DNA from: a virus
Direction: 5' to 3' (one strand)
DNA length: 48,196 nucleotides
IMG/VR virus record: IMGVR_UViG_3300028558_000038
Span: 1 to 48,196 of that record
Below are positions 21,459 to 31,798 of this stretch, in pieces (position 1 is the first letter of the stretch; the number at the start of each line of letters is the position of its first letter). Below the pieces are notes generated by a model that was not told where the DNA came from, searched no databases, and was given only the letters and a program-made list of their open reading frames with translations. A program made the translations under genes and the position numbers.

Positions 21459-22243
21459 GCCGAGGGTTCCTTGTGGTTGCGCATGTAATACGTCACGCCC
21501 CATGCAACGAGGACAACGAGCAGCGCAACGGCCAGAAATGTCGGGCTTTGCACAAAGGCGAGCGCGCTATGCCAAAAGCCATTCGGCACGGACGTAACGA
21601 CCTGCTTGGTGACACCGACAACCTGTCCGCCGGTATCGATTGTCTGTTGCACCTGCTGGACGGTTTCGGTGACGGGACCGTTGATGGCCGAAACAATCTG
21701 CGTGCCGGCCGTTGCCGCTGCAGTTCCGAGACCAGCAGTCCGCGCAACCGTCACTGCTGACGGCATGGAAATCCCGGTTGTCGCCTTGGCTGGCGGAGCC
21801 ACATCGAAAACGCGCTTCTGCGCTTCGACCCAATCGGCCGCCGGCGCCGGATACTTTTTTCCTGCCTCGTGCCACGCCTGCGCTTTCAGGAATGCGGTGC
21901 CCTTATCGCTTTGCCAGAACTCATCGTTCATGACGGTATCCCGCGTCATCCCCGGCACGCGCTTGAGCACGAAGGCGATGTAGCTTTCAACCTCGTTATG
22001 CCCGGACCAGATCGCAATGGCGTCGGCGAATTTCTTGTTCTTGTAATTCGGCGAGGTGCGCCAGAGATCGAGTTGGGCGCAGATGCCTTGAACGAAGGTC
22101 GGGAACACGGCGATATTATTGCCCTGTCCCTTGCCGTCATTGAGCGTGACCGGGTTTTTTGTCGCTCCCCATTTGATGGCGAGCGGACTGCCCCACATCG
22201 CGCCGGGATTTTTAAAGCGGATTGAAGCCGGCTCTTTGGCCAT
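21455..22243 (-). CDS. Endolysin-like muramidase with C-terminal membrane segment
   Basis: 262 aa. The N-terminal domain (SIRFKNPGAMWG, FPTFVQGICAQLDLWRT, AIAIWSGHNEVESYIAF, QAWHEAGKKYPAP) resembles a lysozyme-like family found in rhizobial phages and related in motif order to the domain in the internal virion protein at 25648. Residues 160-230 form an Ala/Thr/Val-rich linker, and a transmembrane helix (TFLAVALLVVLVAWGVTYYM) ends the protein. A membrane-tethered lysin before spanins suits the position. The exact bond cleaved is not known. A GTGCGTTGT motif lies 49 bases upstream. Confidence 0.72.
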   Translation of the reverse strand: MAKEPASIRFKNPGAMWGSPLAIKWGATKNPVTLNDGKGQGNNIAVFPTFVQGICAQLDLWRTSPNYKNKKFADAIAIWSGHNEVESYIAFVLKRVPGMTRDTVMNDEFWQSDKGTAFLKAQAWHEAGKKYPAPAADWVEAQKRVFDVAPPAKATTGISMPSAVTVARTAGLGTAAATAGTQIVSAINGPVTETVQQVQQTIDTGGQVVGVTKQVVTSVPNGFWHSALAFVQSPTFLAVALLVVLVAWGVTYYMRNHKEPSA

Positions 22244-22291
22244 CGTGACCCCTCAGTATGAGAAGCCACCATGGGGGGTGCCGGACGGCGC

Positions 22292-22301
22292 AACAACGCA
22301 C
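22292..22301 (-). promoter_or_regulatory. Late motif copy upstream of endolysin
   Basis: On the minus strand the sequence reads GTGCGTTGTT, ending 49 bases before the endolysin start, in the 62-base gap after the internal virion protein gene. A GAGGGG site precedes this ATG, unlike at most other copies. Confidence 0.5.
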
Positions 22302-22305
22302 GAAC

Positions 22306-25300
22306 TTACGGCTTGGCCCGCATCGGAATTCCGGCCGCGTTGTTGGCACCTTCCTCGACCTGATCGAACAACTTGCGCAGATAGAACAGGTTCTGCATCG
22401 CGATCAGCCGCCGTACCGCCTTGGTGTCGCTTTCCTGCCAGTCGCCAGCCGCGGCCGCCCCGGTGGCCTGCACCAGCGAGCCGACCTTGCCGGCGGTGGG
22501 GCCGATCAGCATGTCGAGAGTCGAGCGATTGGCGTAGCGGCCGAGCGGCTTGTCGGCGCCGATCATGCGGTATAGGTCGACCCCGCCACGGGTGGCCTTC
22601 GAGGCGAGCGCATTGCCCTCCTCGAACCAGCCAAGCATGCCGCCGCGCGACACCGCTTCCTTGATCCAGTCCTGCGGCCGGTCGCTGGTCGGCGCGCCGC
22701 CAAGGACCGAGTTGGCCTTATAGGACAACATGCCGAGCGCGAGAGAAACCACCATGCCCTGCAGCACGGCGGTGTCCCGGCGCATCAGGTTGGCGACCAG
22801 AATGCGCTCGGTCGACGAAGCGGTGAAGGACTTGAACTGGCCGAACAGCGACAGCACCGGATGCGACATCCACAGCGGCTTTTCCTGTCCCGGCGTGACG
22901 ACCGCAATGTCGACTTCGCGCCCTACCGCGCCGTTAAGTGCATCAGCCGCCGCCCGGTCGGTCCAGTCCGCCGTGTTCGGCAAATGCACGCCGTCGGTGA
23001 TCTCGCCACCCTTTTCGAACTGTGCCGCGATCCGCTCCGCCATTTGCCGGTCGATGCCGGATTCGGCGAGGTTCGCGATCATGCGCTTGGTGGCAGTTCC
23101 GGCGCTCGCGGCCTTGGTCGCGCGCAGGATTTCCGAGACCGCGACATGCGCGGCAATCGTCTTGAAGGCATCGGTTTCCGGGGCCTGCAGGTTCGCGATG
23201 AAAAACTTGTCGGATACGGCCTGTAGCGTCCGCTCGACCCGCGAATGCGGCTTGTAAACGTCGAGCACGTCGTCGATCGCATGCTGGCGGGCATTGATCG
23301 CGGTTTCCGTGCCGATGCCGATGGCGCGCATCTGCGTCTTGAACTTGGCGAACGCCTCGTTACCGCCCACCATATTGCGGAAAAATGGCACCCAGCCGTC
23401 GCGCAACGTGGACGTGATGCCGTAGCGAAACACGGTGCCCGCAAGGTCCGGCAGCGATGACACCGCCGTCATGCCCATGCTGGTCAGGTTGTTGACCGCC
23501 TTCGCGCCATTGGCAATACGGGCCATGTTGCGCAGTTCCGGCGCCCAACCGTACACGCCACGGATGCGATCGCGCACCGCCGCGATGTCGCGAATGTCGG
23601 CCTGGCGCTGCTTTTCGATCTGCTTGAGTTTCTTTTCGTTGCCGCGTGCGCCCTCGGCCATGGCGGCATATTCGTCGTTGATCTTGCGAAACGCCTCGGT
23701 CATCCGCGTATCGCCGAAACGCTCGGTGAGCAACACATCCGGCACCATGGTGCGCAGGTGCATGGCGACGACCTGCTCGACGTCCTGCTCGAGCCAGTCG
23801 CGGATCATGGCGTCGGGAATAGCGAAGTTGCGGGCGGCGAGCGGGCCGCGCGGCGGCGGTCCCTCGTTGTGCCCGATCTGCGGACCGCCGGAAGGCGCAT
23901 CGTAGGGCAGCCGGCCGTCGGGCGAACCAAGAATGCGGTTGACGACCTCATCGGCGCGCGCGCGCAGTTCGGCTGGCGATAGATTTCTATCGCTTTCGAT
24001 GATGCGTTTCACCGCCCTGTCGATGGCGGCATGGGCGCTTTCCAGCGGCGGAGCATCGCTGGCGCGCGCGGTTTCGGCGGCGTACTTCTCCCGCGCCTTG
24101 ATCGCCGACTTAGCCTCGCTGGCCGACTTGCCTTCCCATGATGCAATTTCGGCCTCGAGCTTTTTGCGGATTTCGTCGCGGCTGGCGGTTAGCGCTAGCG
24201 TGCGGTCCTCGGTCTTGGCCTTGGACAGCGCATCCTCGACGCCTTGAAGGTCGCGATTGAGCAGCAGCATTCGGTCTTTCGCCGCCGCCTTGGTCTGCTG
24301 GTCGGTGGTCAGCCAGTTCGCGATGGTGTCGACGAACTGCGGGCGCTGTGCCGATATTTTTTCCTTGTTGTAAACGCGCTGGAAATAGCTATCGGCAGTC
24401 TTCGGGTCGATGCCCTCTGGCAACAGGCCAGCATCAATCGCCCGCTGTTTCCAAGGATCGAACACCCGCTGGCGCACGAACTGAGCGGCCTGCTGTACCT
24501 GCGGAATTTCGTGGGTATCGCCTTCCTGCAGCGCCTTTGCCGCCTCCGTCTTGAATTCGGTGAACGTCATCTTTTCGGTGTCGCGGCCCGTCGCGCGCTC
24601 GAATTGGGCCTTGAAGCGCGGGAAGCGCTGCTCGCTGTCGCCGAAACGATAGTCGCCGAACAGCCGGTCGAACTCATCGGATACCGCAACTCGGGTGCCG
24701 GTGACCTCCATTCGAGCCAGCCGGTCAAGGGCGGGGCCCTGTGTCGCCGCCACGCCCTCGCCGCCCTCCTTGAAACGGTATGGCGTCTCGGCAAGGTCGG
24801 CTATTGCCTTGCGGGCCTCGATGCTGGGGCCTGCCAGCACGCGGCGGGTCGGCGATAGTTTGGCGGTGCTGCCAAGGCCGGATAGTTCAAGTTCGAGCTG
24901 GCGGGTATCGGCGGCGGCGGCACCAGCGGCCTCCGGCTTGGCGGGTAGTTGCGGTTCCGGTAGCCCCTCGGCATGGGCCGTCAGTGCCGCGCGGTCGCCG
25001 TCGAGCGCCTTTTCCAGTGTCATCCGTTCGGCTTTGGTCAGGATACTCGCCGCCCCCGATCCGATCAGGCCACCGAGCACGGTTGCCGATCCGATGGCGG
25101 CCAAAGATTCGCCCGCCGTTCGGGTCTCCTGCGTCGCCTGTAGCGCGGCTTCCTGCACCGCCGTCTGTGTGCCCGCCGCTACCCCCACGCTCACGGCGCT
25201 CCGCAAGGCCGAATAGCCACCCTTGGCGCTCCTTGCGATTGCACCCGCCGGCAGCGCCACGGTCGGGTCGATCAGCCCGGCACCGATCTGGGCCACAAAC

Positions 25301-25641
25301 CCGGCGGTGCCGGAGGCGTCCAAAATCTTGCGGTCCCGCTCCTCGCCATCAATCCGGCGCATGATTGACCGGGTTTCCCCCGGAGATTGCGACGCGATGA
25401 AGTTGTCGGCGTGGTGCTGCTCGTAATAGCTGCCCTTGAATTCCGGGTCGGCGAGCGGCGTATAACCGGGTTCCGGCGGGTAGGTTTCGGCAAACAGGCG
25501 GCTCGCCAGATTGTAGGTCGGGTTGTCCTGCCGGATTGCAGCGGCCGCGGTCTCGCCAAGCATCGGCGCAAGCGGGGTCGGCGGCGCAACGCCGGTCGGC
25601 GCGCGCGGCATAACGTCAGGCTCGGCGAGAACGAACGGCAT
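22306..25641 (-). CDS. Large internal virion/ejection protein (gp16-like position)
   Basis: 1111 aa. The N-terminal third has an Ala/Gly-rich hydrophobic stretch (GFVAQIGAGLIDPTVALPAG) of the kind that may enter the membrane on ejection. Long coiled-coil segments follow, and the C-terminal third has further helices (NLTSMGMTAVSSLPDLAGTV, VSLALGMLSYKANSV). Size, helical make-up and position after gp14- and gp15-like genes match the largest T7-type core protein. No transglycosylase motif is seen in it. It likely forms part of the transenvelope channel for DNA. Confidence 0.78.
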   Translation of the reverse strand: MPFVLAEPDVMPRAPTGVAPPTPLAPMLGETAAAAIRQDNPTYNLASRLFAETYPPEPGYTPLADPEFKGSYYEQHHADNFIASQSPGETRSIMRRIDGEERDRKILDASGTAGFVAQIGAGLIDPTVALPAGAIARSAKGGYSALRSAVSVGVAAGTQTAVQEAALQATQETRTAGESLAAIGSATVLGGLIGSGAASILTKAERMTLEKALDGDRAALTAHAEGLPEPQLPAKPEAAGAAAADTRQLELELSGLGSTAKLSPTRRVLAGPSIEARKAIADLAETPYRFKEGGEGVAATQGPALDRLARMEVTGTRVAVSDEFDRLFGDYRFGDSEQRFPRFKAQFERATGRDTEKMTFTEFKTEAAKALQEGDTHEIPQVQQAAQFVRQRVFDPWKQRAIDAGLLPEGIDPKTADSYFQRVYNKEKISAQRPQFVDTIANWLTTDQQTKAAAKDRMLLLNRDLQGVEDALSKAKTEDRTLALTASRDEIRKKLEAEIASWEGKSASEAKSAIKAREKYAAETARASDAPPLESAHAAIDRAVKRIIESDRNLSPAELRARADEVVNRILGSPDGRLPYDAPSGGPQIGHNEGPPPRGPLAARNFAIPDAMIRDWLEQDVEQVVAMHLRTMVPDVLLTERFGDTRMTEAFRKINDEYAAMAEGARGNEKKLKQIEKQRQADIRDIAAVRDRIRGVYGWAPELRNMARIANGAKAVNNLTSMGMTAVSSLPDLAGTVFRYGITSTLRDGWVPFFRNMVGGNEAFAKFKTQMRAIGIGTETAINARQHAIDDVLDVYKPHSRVERTLQAVSDKFFIANLQAPETDAFKTIAAHVAVSEILRATKAASAGTATKRMIANLAESGIDRQMAERIAAQFEKGGEITDGVHLPNTADWTDRAAADALNGAVGREVDIAVVTPGQEKPLWMSHPVLSLFGQFKSFTASSTERILVANLMRRDTAVLQGMVVSLALGMLSYKANSVLGGAPTSDRPQDWIKEAVSRGGMLGWFEEGNALASKATRGGVDLYRMIGADKPLGRYANRSTLDMLIGPTAGKVGSLVQATGAAAAGDWQESDTKAVRRLIAMQNLFYLRKLFDQVEEGANNAAGIPMRAKP

Positions 25642-25647
25642 GTGTCC

Positions 25648-28581
25648 TCAAAAGCGCAGCGGATTGTCATGCAGCGAGTTGTAGTTGAATACCCGCTGGC
25701 GCTCGATCGCGAATTCGGTGCGCGCCTTTTCCTGATCGGGTCCGGCATCCCAGACGTAGCGGAATTCCTTGCCATCATCGCGCTTCACGACGTCGGTCTT
25801 ACCGGTCTTGCGGTCGGTGACGACAATCGAATAGCTCGGCGGCTGCCCGGCCTGCGCCTCGGCGTCGGTGCGGCGATCCGCGACGATGTTGTAATCCCAG
25901 TTTGTGTCGGTGGACGGCCCCGTTTCAAAGCGCGGCCCAAGTTTTTCGGCGAGATCGCTTTCGAGCCGGTCGGTCATCCAGCGCCAGTTGCCGTTCACCG
26001 CCGGATAGGTGGTCTCCGGCGCGCGCAGCATCAGGCGTCCGCCGTTAACTTCGGAACGCTGCCACTTGGTCTTGAGGATTTCGAGGGTCTGTTTTGCCGC
26101 CGTGTCCTTGTCGAGCGTCTCGGCGTAGCGGCGGGCAAAGATATTCTCGTAGTCGCCCATCAGCGCATCGCGCGTACCGGCGTCGCCGGGCGCCAGCGGC
26201 TGCGAACCCATGGCCCGGGCAATCGGCCCCGGGGTAATCCACCACGACGTATCAAATTGCTTGACGACCTCGCCCGGGTCCATGGCGCGTGCGAGTTTGC
26301 GGCCCTCGCTTTCGTTGGCCTGCTGTCGTTGGCGTACCTGCGGATCACCCGACAATTTCTCGCGTTCCTTGGCGAGTTGATCTGGCGTCATGTAGCGAAG
26401 GTTGCTCTGCCACGTCATCAGCGAGTGGATCGCGTCATCGCCAAGCACCGCCTTTGCCGTCTCCGGCGCGCGCTGCCACAGTCCGTCGGCGAACATCATG
26501 GCGGCGTTGTAGCGCGCGGGATCGGTCGAGCGGGTTGCCCCGGTAATCGCCGAACGGATTTCTGCATTCTTGAGCGCCGGCACCAGCATGTCATCCGGCA
26601 GGCTCGTAAGTGATCCGAGCGCCGCGGATGCCGTTTCCGGCTTACCGCTGATAATCGCCCCGGCCATGGCCGTGGTTTCGGCGGGCCTGAATGGGTTACC
26701 GGGCTGTACCTGCTGATCCTGTGCCACGGCGCGCGCGATGTTGACGCGCTCACGCACCGCGCCTTGAGCGGCCTGCGGATTGGAAAAGTCGAGCGGCGCC
26801 GGCGGCGGACGACCACCCTCGACCGCAAACCCGACCGGGTCTTCCGTCACCATCTTCACCCGGCGGTCGAATTGCTCCTTGACCGCCGCCGAAACATTGT
26901 CGGTGAACTTCTGCTTGATCTCGTCGAGGGCAGTCTGGCCCCGCGTAATCGGTGCAGCCGAAACGACCTTACCGAGCACGCGCGCCTGATTGGCCTCCTC
27001 GACATCCTTGATCCATGCCGCATCTCCCGACACCGCGGCGGCCATGCGGATGGCATCGAAATCTTCCGGGTCGACCTGTTTTCCCGCCTTGATCTGCTTC
27101 TGGAAATCCGGCCATTCCTTGCGCATCTGCGCGGCGAATTCCTGCTGCGCGCGCTTGACGATGATGCCCTGATACTGACCTCCCGAAGCATCCGCTGAAA
27201 TAGGCCGGCCATTCTCGAACTCGCCCATCGCCGAGACAAGTTTCGAGCGCGTGCCGGGATCGTTGAGGTCGATAGTGTCGCCCGGCGCAACGCCGAGTTT
27301 CTGCGCGACAAAGGCTGAATAGGCTCCGACGTCGTTCTCCGATGCGGGCGCCCACTTGCCGATGACGCCGCTGATCGTGGAAATGCCCTGCTTGCCGTAG
27401 CGCGCGAGCAACTCTCCCGCCGCCGCCGTGCCCTGTTCCGGTGTCGCGAACTTGGCAAAACGGCCATCGCTTCCGGCAAAGCCCGGCTGGCTCTGCGTGA
27501 ACTGCCCGGCCTCGATGTTGAGCGGATTGTTGTTGCGGATGCCGCGCGGCGCATTGCCATCGCGCAGATCCCCGATGGTTTTGGCAAAGTCAGCGGGCCG
27601 CTGCGCGCCCGTGCGATACGGCGCAGTCAGATCGCTGACCTGCGATTGCACATAGAGATCGCGATAGGCTGACCATGCGCCCACCCGCTTGAGCGCCGAA
27701 AGCTGGCTTTGCACCGTGCCGGCATCGATGGGCTGGTTGGATTGCAGCCGCGCCATCGTGTCCTTGGCCTCGTCGACCAGACCGACGCGGTCCTCGCGGT
27801 CGACCCGCCGCTCCAGCGTGATCGCCTCAAGCCCGCGCGAGAACGCCTTGCGCTTTTCGGCAGGCTTCAAACCGAGGCTTTCGTTTTCGAGCACGTTCTG
27901 GCGCAGATGGTTGATCGCCGCCTCGTAACCGTCGGATTTATAAACCTCTACCGCATCACGCGCGGCAACCTCGCCCTGCGCCCTGCCTGCCGTTTCGTCG
28001 AGCAGCATGTCGGCTTTTTCCTGCGTCATCAGACGCGAGGTCACCGCAGTTGCAAGAACACCCTTGAATTTTTCAAGCCGCGCGGGATCGGGATTTCCCG
28101 CCATCGCCGAGGCGACATAATCGGACGACGATTGCTGCGCGAGGGTAGATATTTTCTCGCTGTCGAGCCGCGTATCGGTGGCGCGCTTCTCGCCGAGGAT
28201 CGCTGCATAGGCACCGTTGCCCTCCGCGCCGAGCGTGCGCTTGATGTGCGGGATCGCCCACGGCTCTGCGTTGGCAATCTTGCCGTCGGTGTAACCCTTC
28301 CATGCGTTGTCAAATCCCGCCGGGTCATTGGCGTACTGGTTGCGCAAATCTGTGCGCATGCGTGCTGCGTCGATTTCCTGATCGGCGAGATAACCGACCT
28401 GCCGCTGATGTTCGTCGAGCTTCCACAGATCCGCGCCAGTATTCGCTATTTCCGCGCCGCTCCGGGCGATGCTGCCCCACGCCGCCGCGCTCAGATGCGA
28501 TTCCATATTGACGACCGGCGTGATCGGCGACGGAATGCCCTGATCTTTCGGAAGCGGAAGGCCGGTGCCCTGAATGGCCAT
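25648..28581 (-). CDS. Internal virion protein with lysozyme-like domain
   Basis: 977 aa. Mostly helical. Residues about 345-465 carry a peptidoglycan-hydrolase-like domain (RGIRNNNPLNIEAGQF, FAKFATPEQGTAAAGELLAR, VIGKWAPASENDVGAYSAFV), the common form of the cell-wall-degrading part of podovirus ejection proteins. In T7 that function is in gp16; here it lies in the gp15-position protein. The enzyme would open the murein locally for the ejection tube. The gene is six bases from the next one. Confidence 0.82.
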   Translation of the reverse strand: MAIQGTGLPLPKDQGIPSPITPVVNMESHLSAAAWGSIARSGAEIANTGADLWKLDEHQRQVGYLADQEIDAARMRTDLRNQYANDPAGFDNAWKGYTDGKIANAEPWAIPHIKRTLGAEGNGAYAAILGEKRATDTRLDSEKISTLAQQSSSDYVASAMAGNPDPARLEKFKGVLATAVTSRLMTQEKADMLLDETAGRAQGEVAARDAVEVYKSDGYEAAINHLRQNVLENESLGLKPAEKRKAFSRGLEAITLERRVDREDRVGLVDEAKDTMARLQSNQPIDAGTVQSQLSALKRVGAWSAYRDLYVQSQVSDLTAPYRTGAQRPADFAKTIGDLRDGNAPRGIRNNNPLNIEAGQFTQSQPGFAGSDGRFAKFATPEQGTAAAGELLARYGKQGISTISGVIGKWAPASENDVGAYSAFVAQKLGVAPGDTIDLNDPGTRSKLVSAMGEFENGRPISADASGGQYQGIIVKRAQQEFAAQMRKEWPDFQKQIKAGKQVDPEDFDAIRMAAAVSGDAAWIKDVEEANQARVLGKVVSAAPITRGQTALDEIKQKFTDNVSAAVKEQFDRRVKMVTEDPVGFAVEGGRPPPAPLDFSNPQAAQGAVRERVNIARAVAQDQQVQPGNPFRPAETTAMAGAIISGKPETASAALGSLTSLPDDMLVPALKNAEIRSAITGATRSTDPARYNAAMMFADGLWQRAPETAKAVLGDDAIHSLMTWQSNLRYMTPDQLAKEREKLSGDPQVRQRQQANESEGRKLARAMDPGEVVKQFDTSWWITPGPIARAMGSQPLAPGDAGTRDALMGDYENIFARRYAETLDKDTAAKQTLEILKTKWQRSEVNGGRLMLRAPETTYPAVNGNWRWMTDRLESDLAEKLGPRFETGPSTDTNWDYNIVADRRTDAEAQAGQPPSYSIVVTDRKTGKTDVVKRDDGKEFRYVWDAGPDQEKARTEFAIERQRVFNYNSLHDNPLRF

Positions 28582-28583
28582 GG

Positions 28584-29075
28584 CTATGCCCTTCCGGCAG
28601 AGATCGGATAATTTCCAGTGCTGATGCCGTAGGCTTTCGCACCGGAACTCAAAATCGTTGAACCGGCGGCGAGATCGCCCGAGAGGAGCGACATATAGGA
28701 TTTGCGGTCGGACAACAGCGCCGCACGGCCCGCCTGATCCGAGCGCGTCGCGTAATTCAGCTTTTCAGCCGAGATCGTGCGGCTGGTATCCTCAATGGCG
28801 CTGTCGAGAATGGCAAGGCCGGTTGGCGATCCTGACCCGACATTGCGGCCCGCGCGGATGGCCTGAATGGTTTCGAGCGAGGCCGTCAGGTCATTGCGCC
28901 GCTTGGTCTCATCCTGCGCCGATGCGATTGCGATTTGCTGTTGCTGAGTGCGGAGTTGATCCGCTTCCATCTGTGCGGCGCGCGATTGCTCGCGGCCCTG
29001 CATGATCTGGCCATAGGCGGTCGCGCCGGAACCACCGACGACTGCTGCAATTGCGAGGGGTTCAAGGCCGGACAT
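28584..29075 (-). CDS. Small internal virion protein (gp14-like)
   Basis: 163 aa from the ATG at 29075 (TGATG overlap with tail tube B). An N-terminal hydrophobic Gly/Ala helix (EPLAIAAVVGGSGATAYGQI) precedes a charged Gln-rich coiled coil (EADQLRTQQQQIAIASAQDE). This is the usual form of the T7 gp14-type core protein thought to form the outer-membrane part of the ejection channel. Order gp12-gp14-gp15-gp16 is conserved. Confidence 0.78.
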   Translation of the reverse strand: MSGLEPLAIAAVVGGSGATAYGQIMQGREQSRAAQMEADQLRTQQQQIAIASAQDETKRRNDLTASLETIQAIRAGRNVGSGSPTGLAILDSAIEDTSRTISAEKLNYATRSDQAGRAALLSDRKSYMSLLSGDLAAGSTILSSGAKAYGISTGNYPISAGRA

Positions 29076-31177
29076 CAGAATGCGACCTCTTGTCGAATGG
29101 CGAGAATGTCGAGCGGCAAAGCATCGGGCTGCGTCACCGAGATCGTCGGTTCGCGCTCCCAGCCCGCAAACTGGAACGGCTGCGGGCCATTCAATTCCGG
29201 CGGCGGTTCGTCGAGATTGTCGGTGACCTGATAGGCGGCGAGCGCCCGGCCATTGGCGGTGAACCTTGCCGATCCGATGACGTGCACATAGCATCCGAGT
29301 ATGCGCTTGAAGTCGCCCGCGCGCGAGCCGTCGGGCCCCTCGATCACCGGCGGCAACGTCTCCAGCACCGCGCTATAGTTGAAGCCGACAAAATACGGCC
29401 CAGTCGGAGGATTTTCGAGCGACAGCGGGAAATTGCCAAGATCGTAATCCGCGGTAACAACCCGCACGGTCGATGCGCCATAGCTATCTGTCACCGTTGC
29501 GAGGCTCGTCGCGTATTCGGTAACGCAATCCAGCGTCAAATCCTGATCGAAGATTTCCAGAATGTAGGTCGTATTGCCGGCGATGGCCCGCGTAACGGCC
29601 GCCGCAACCGTACTGCCGATGGCGGCGATGGCGGTATAGGTTCCATTCGTATCCCACGGCGTCATGTTGCGGATTTTCTGCGATTCGACGAGTTGTAGCG
29701 CGACCAGCGTGCCGTCGTCGTTGACCGCGATGGCATAACGCTCCGGGCCGTTGGCAAAATTCGAGGTAACGGCCAGTGCGGTCGGATTGCTCACGATATG
29801 ATGCGCGAGTAGCGAGACCTCGTCAGCATCCCACGAACGCGTTAGATCGCCCGTCGGCCGAGCCTTGATGATCGACGAACCCGATACGAGCAGGACACCA
29901 TTATCAAACGGGCGGTGCTTGCAGGTTGCCGTGATCGGCCACGGTGAGCCGAACGGGAAGAATGCAATTGACGACGGCCGGAACGGATTGGACTGGCCCT
30001 CTGGGCAATAGTAGAGGCCATGATCGGTCGCGACGAGAAGCTGCTCCGCGCTATGCAGTTGCACGATGCGCGACGCCTGACCGTCGCCAACGGATTCCAG
30101 AAATCCATCACCGTCCGCGCCAGTGCCGACGTTGAAATTGTAGAGATTGTTGAGCGCCGATCCGGCGAGATAATCCGGTGCCGTGAGATGCCCGCCGAAC
30201 AGTAGCCGGTTGCGATGAAGCTCGACGCAGGCCGGATAACCGTAAACGGCCCCGAACATCTGCTCATCCCAATCCGTCACGGCCGCTTTTGTGCCGGCCG
30301 ACGACACTGCCGAGATCGCGGTAACACCGTTCGGACCAACCACGTTTTCTGTCGTGAACGGAATAAGCCCGTTGGTTTGCAGCACGTTCATGTGCGTGCC
30401 ATCGGTGACTTCGGTCACGAAACCTTCCGCGCTCGACGTCGAGCCAGTTACGCTCTCGCCGACGGCAAACTTCGCCGTTGAGGTAACGGTCAGCGTTTGC
30501 GTATCCGGCAAGGTCTCGATTACCGTCGCGGTGCAAGAAAGCCCGTTGGCCGCAACCGCCGTAATGAGGCAGGCTTTTTTGACATAGCGGATATAGGAGC
30601 CGACGTGTCTGGCAACGAGTACGGCATCCGACGCGGTCAGCGTGATCGATCCCGTCAACGCCGATGGCTGGAGCGTGACGACTTGCGCTGCCAGTTTGAG
30701 ATAGGGCTGTTCCGGCCGCGCAGCTGGGCCAATGTAATATCCGAAGTTCGCGAGCGCCCACGATGATGCACCGGTGCGGGTCACAACCTGCGGGATCATG
30801 TCCTTGTGAACGACGAACATCGTATTGCCGGACTGCACGTAATCTAGTTCGCGCCAGATGTTGCCGATCCATGGGCAGCCTGAGAGCGAACCGGCAGCCA
30901 CGCCGGCGGACGTGTAGGCGAACATAAATCCGTCGCCGATGGCGATGAAATACGAGGTGGTCTGGTTGACCACAAATTCGACCAGACGGCACGGGCCGGG
31001 CAGGTCCGACTTGCGCCACGTTCCCGGTCGGCGTTTGGTGCCGCCGCCAATCAGGCAACGACGGTTGCGCAGCGATTTGGCGCCATTCTGGTATTGCTCG
31101 GTGTCCTGCCTCATCCCGAGATCGGGGGCGAGTTCACCGGCTGAAAAGTTGGTCTGTAGCGACTTGTGGCGGGCCAT
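29075..31177 (-). CDS. Tail tubular protein B / nozzle (gp12-like)
   Basis: 700 aa. The N-terminus TNFSAGELAPDLGMRQDTEQ and YQNGAKSLRNRRCLIGGGTK is the standard opening of podovirus nozzle proteins. The body is beta-rich with repeated segments such as CVELHRNRLLFGGHLTAPDY. It closes the tail tip. It follows tail tube A by three bases. Confidence 0.88.
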   Translation of the reverse strand: MARHKSLQTNFSAGELAPDLGMRQDTEQYQNGAKSLRNRRCLIGGGTKRRPGTWRKSDLPGPCRLVEFVVNQTTSYFIAIGDGFMFAYTSAGVAAGSLSGCPWIGNIWRELDYVQSGNTMFVVHKDMIPQVVTRTGASSWALANFGYYIGPAARPEQPYLKLAAQVVTLQPSALTGSITLTASDAVLVARHVGSYIRYVKKACLITAVAANGLSCTATVIETLPDTQTLTVTSTAKFAVGESVTGSTSSAEGFVTEVTDGTHMNVLQTNGLIPFTTENVVGPNGVTAISAVSSAGTKAAVTDWDEQMFGAVYGYPACVELHRNRLLFGGHLTAPDYLAGSALNNLYNFNVGTGADGDGFLESVGDGQASRIVQLHSAEQLLVATDHGLYYCPEGQSNPFRPSSIAFFPFGSPWPITATCKHRPFDNGVLLVSGSSIIKARPTGDLTRSWDADEVSLLAHHIVSNPTALAVTSNFANGPERYAIAVNDDGTLVALQLVESQKIRNMTPWDTNGTYTAIAAIGSTVAAAVTRAIAGNTTYILEIFDQDLTLDCVTEYATSLATVTDSYGASTVRVVTADYDLGNFPLSLENPPTGPYFVGFNYSAVLETLPPVIEGPDGSRAGDFKRILGCYVHVIGSARFTANGRALAAYQVTDNLDEPPPELNGPQPFQFAGWEREPTISVTQPDALPLDILAIRQEVAF

Positions 31178-31180
31178 GGA

Positions 31181-31798
31181 CTACACCCGCGAAATGGCGC
31201 TGGCGGATGGAATGCCGCGGCGGGCCTCGAGTGTGGGCGACGTCATGGGTTCGCGGGCGGTCTGGCTCTGGCTGTCGCGGTTGCGGGCCCGCGCAAACTG
31301 CCGCTCTGCTGCCTTGTCGCGGTCGTCCGCTTCCTGATAGCGCTCGCCGATGCCACGCAGGAACATCGCCTCGCAGCGGTGGATCATGCCGAGCCGAAAC
31401 CATGCCGGCCAATCGGCTTCCGCCGCCCGCCAGATGTAATGCAGGATCACGGCATCGGTGGTGCCGGCATCGCACAGGATCTTGTCGCCGTGGACCTCAT
31501 AGTCGATCGGACGCCCGGCAACCTTCACGGTGCGAATTTCGACCAGATCGTCAGGTAGTTGATAGGCGGCGGACCACGGCTCAGGCGGATCACCCATGGT
31601 ATCGGCATCGATACGGTCAAGCTGCGCGATCTTGCTGGCCCGCTTCCATGGGTAATTGGCCAGTTCCGCCTCGACCAGATCGTCATAGTTCGAGGCTGCA
31701 ATCTTGGCGCCGAGCGACCCGTCGGTAAGCGACGTAATCGGGTTGTTGCCGGTGCGCGTTAGCGCGGCGTTGATGATGCCGAAATCCGTGGTCGCCAT
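31181..31798 (-). CDS. Tail tubular protein A / head-tail adaptor (gp11-like)
   Basis: 205 aa from the ATG at 31798; a longer reading from 31834 crosses the palindromic motif and is rejected. The N-terminal FGIINAALTRTGNNPITSLT and VEAELANYPWKRASKIAQL, and the WRAAEADWPAWFRLGM region, are typical of gp11-like adaptor proteins. No Shine-Dalgarno is visible. The late motif lies 32 bases before its ATG. Confidence 0.85.
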   Translation of the reverse strand: MATTDFGIINAALTRTGNNPITSLTDGSLGAKIAASNYDDLVEAELANYPWKRASKIAQLDRIDADTMGDPPEPWSAAYQLPDDLVEIRTVKVAGRPIDYEVHGDKILCDAGTTDAVILHYIWRAAEADWPAWFRLGMIHRCEAMFLRGIGERYQEADDRDKAAERQFARARNRDSQSQTAREPMTSPTLEARRGIPSASAISRV

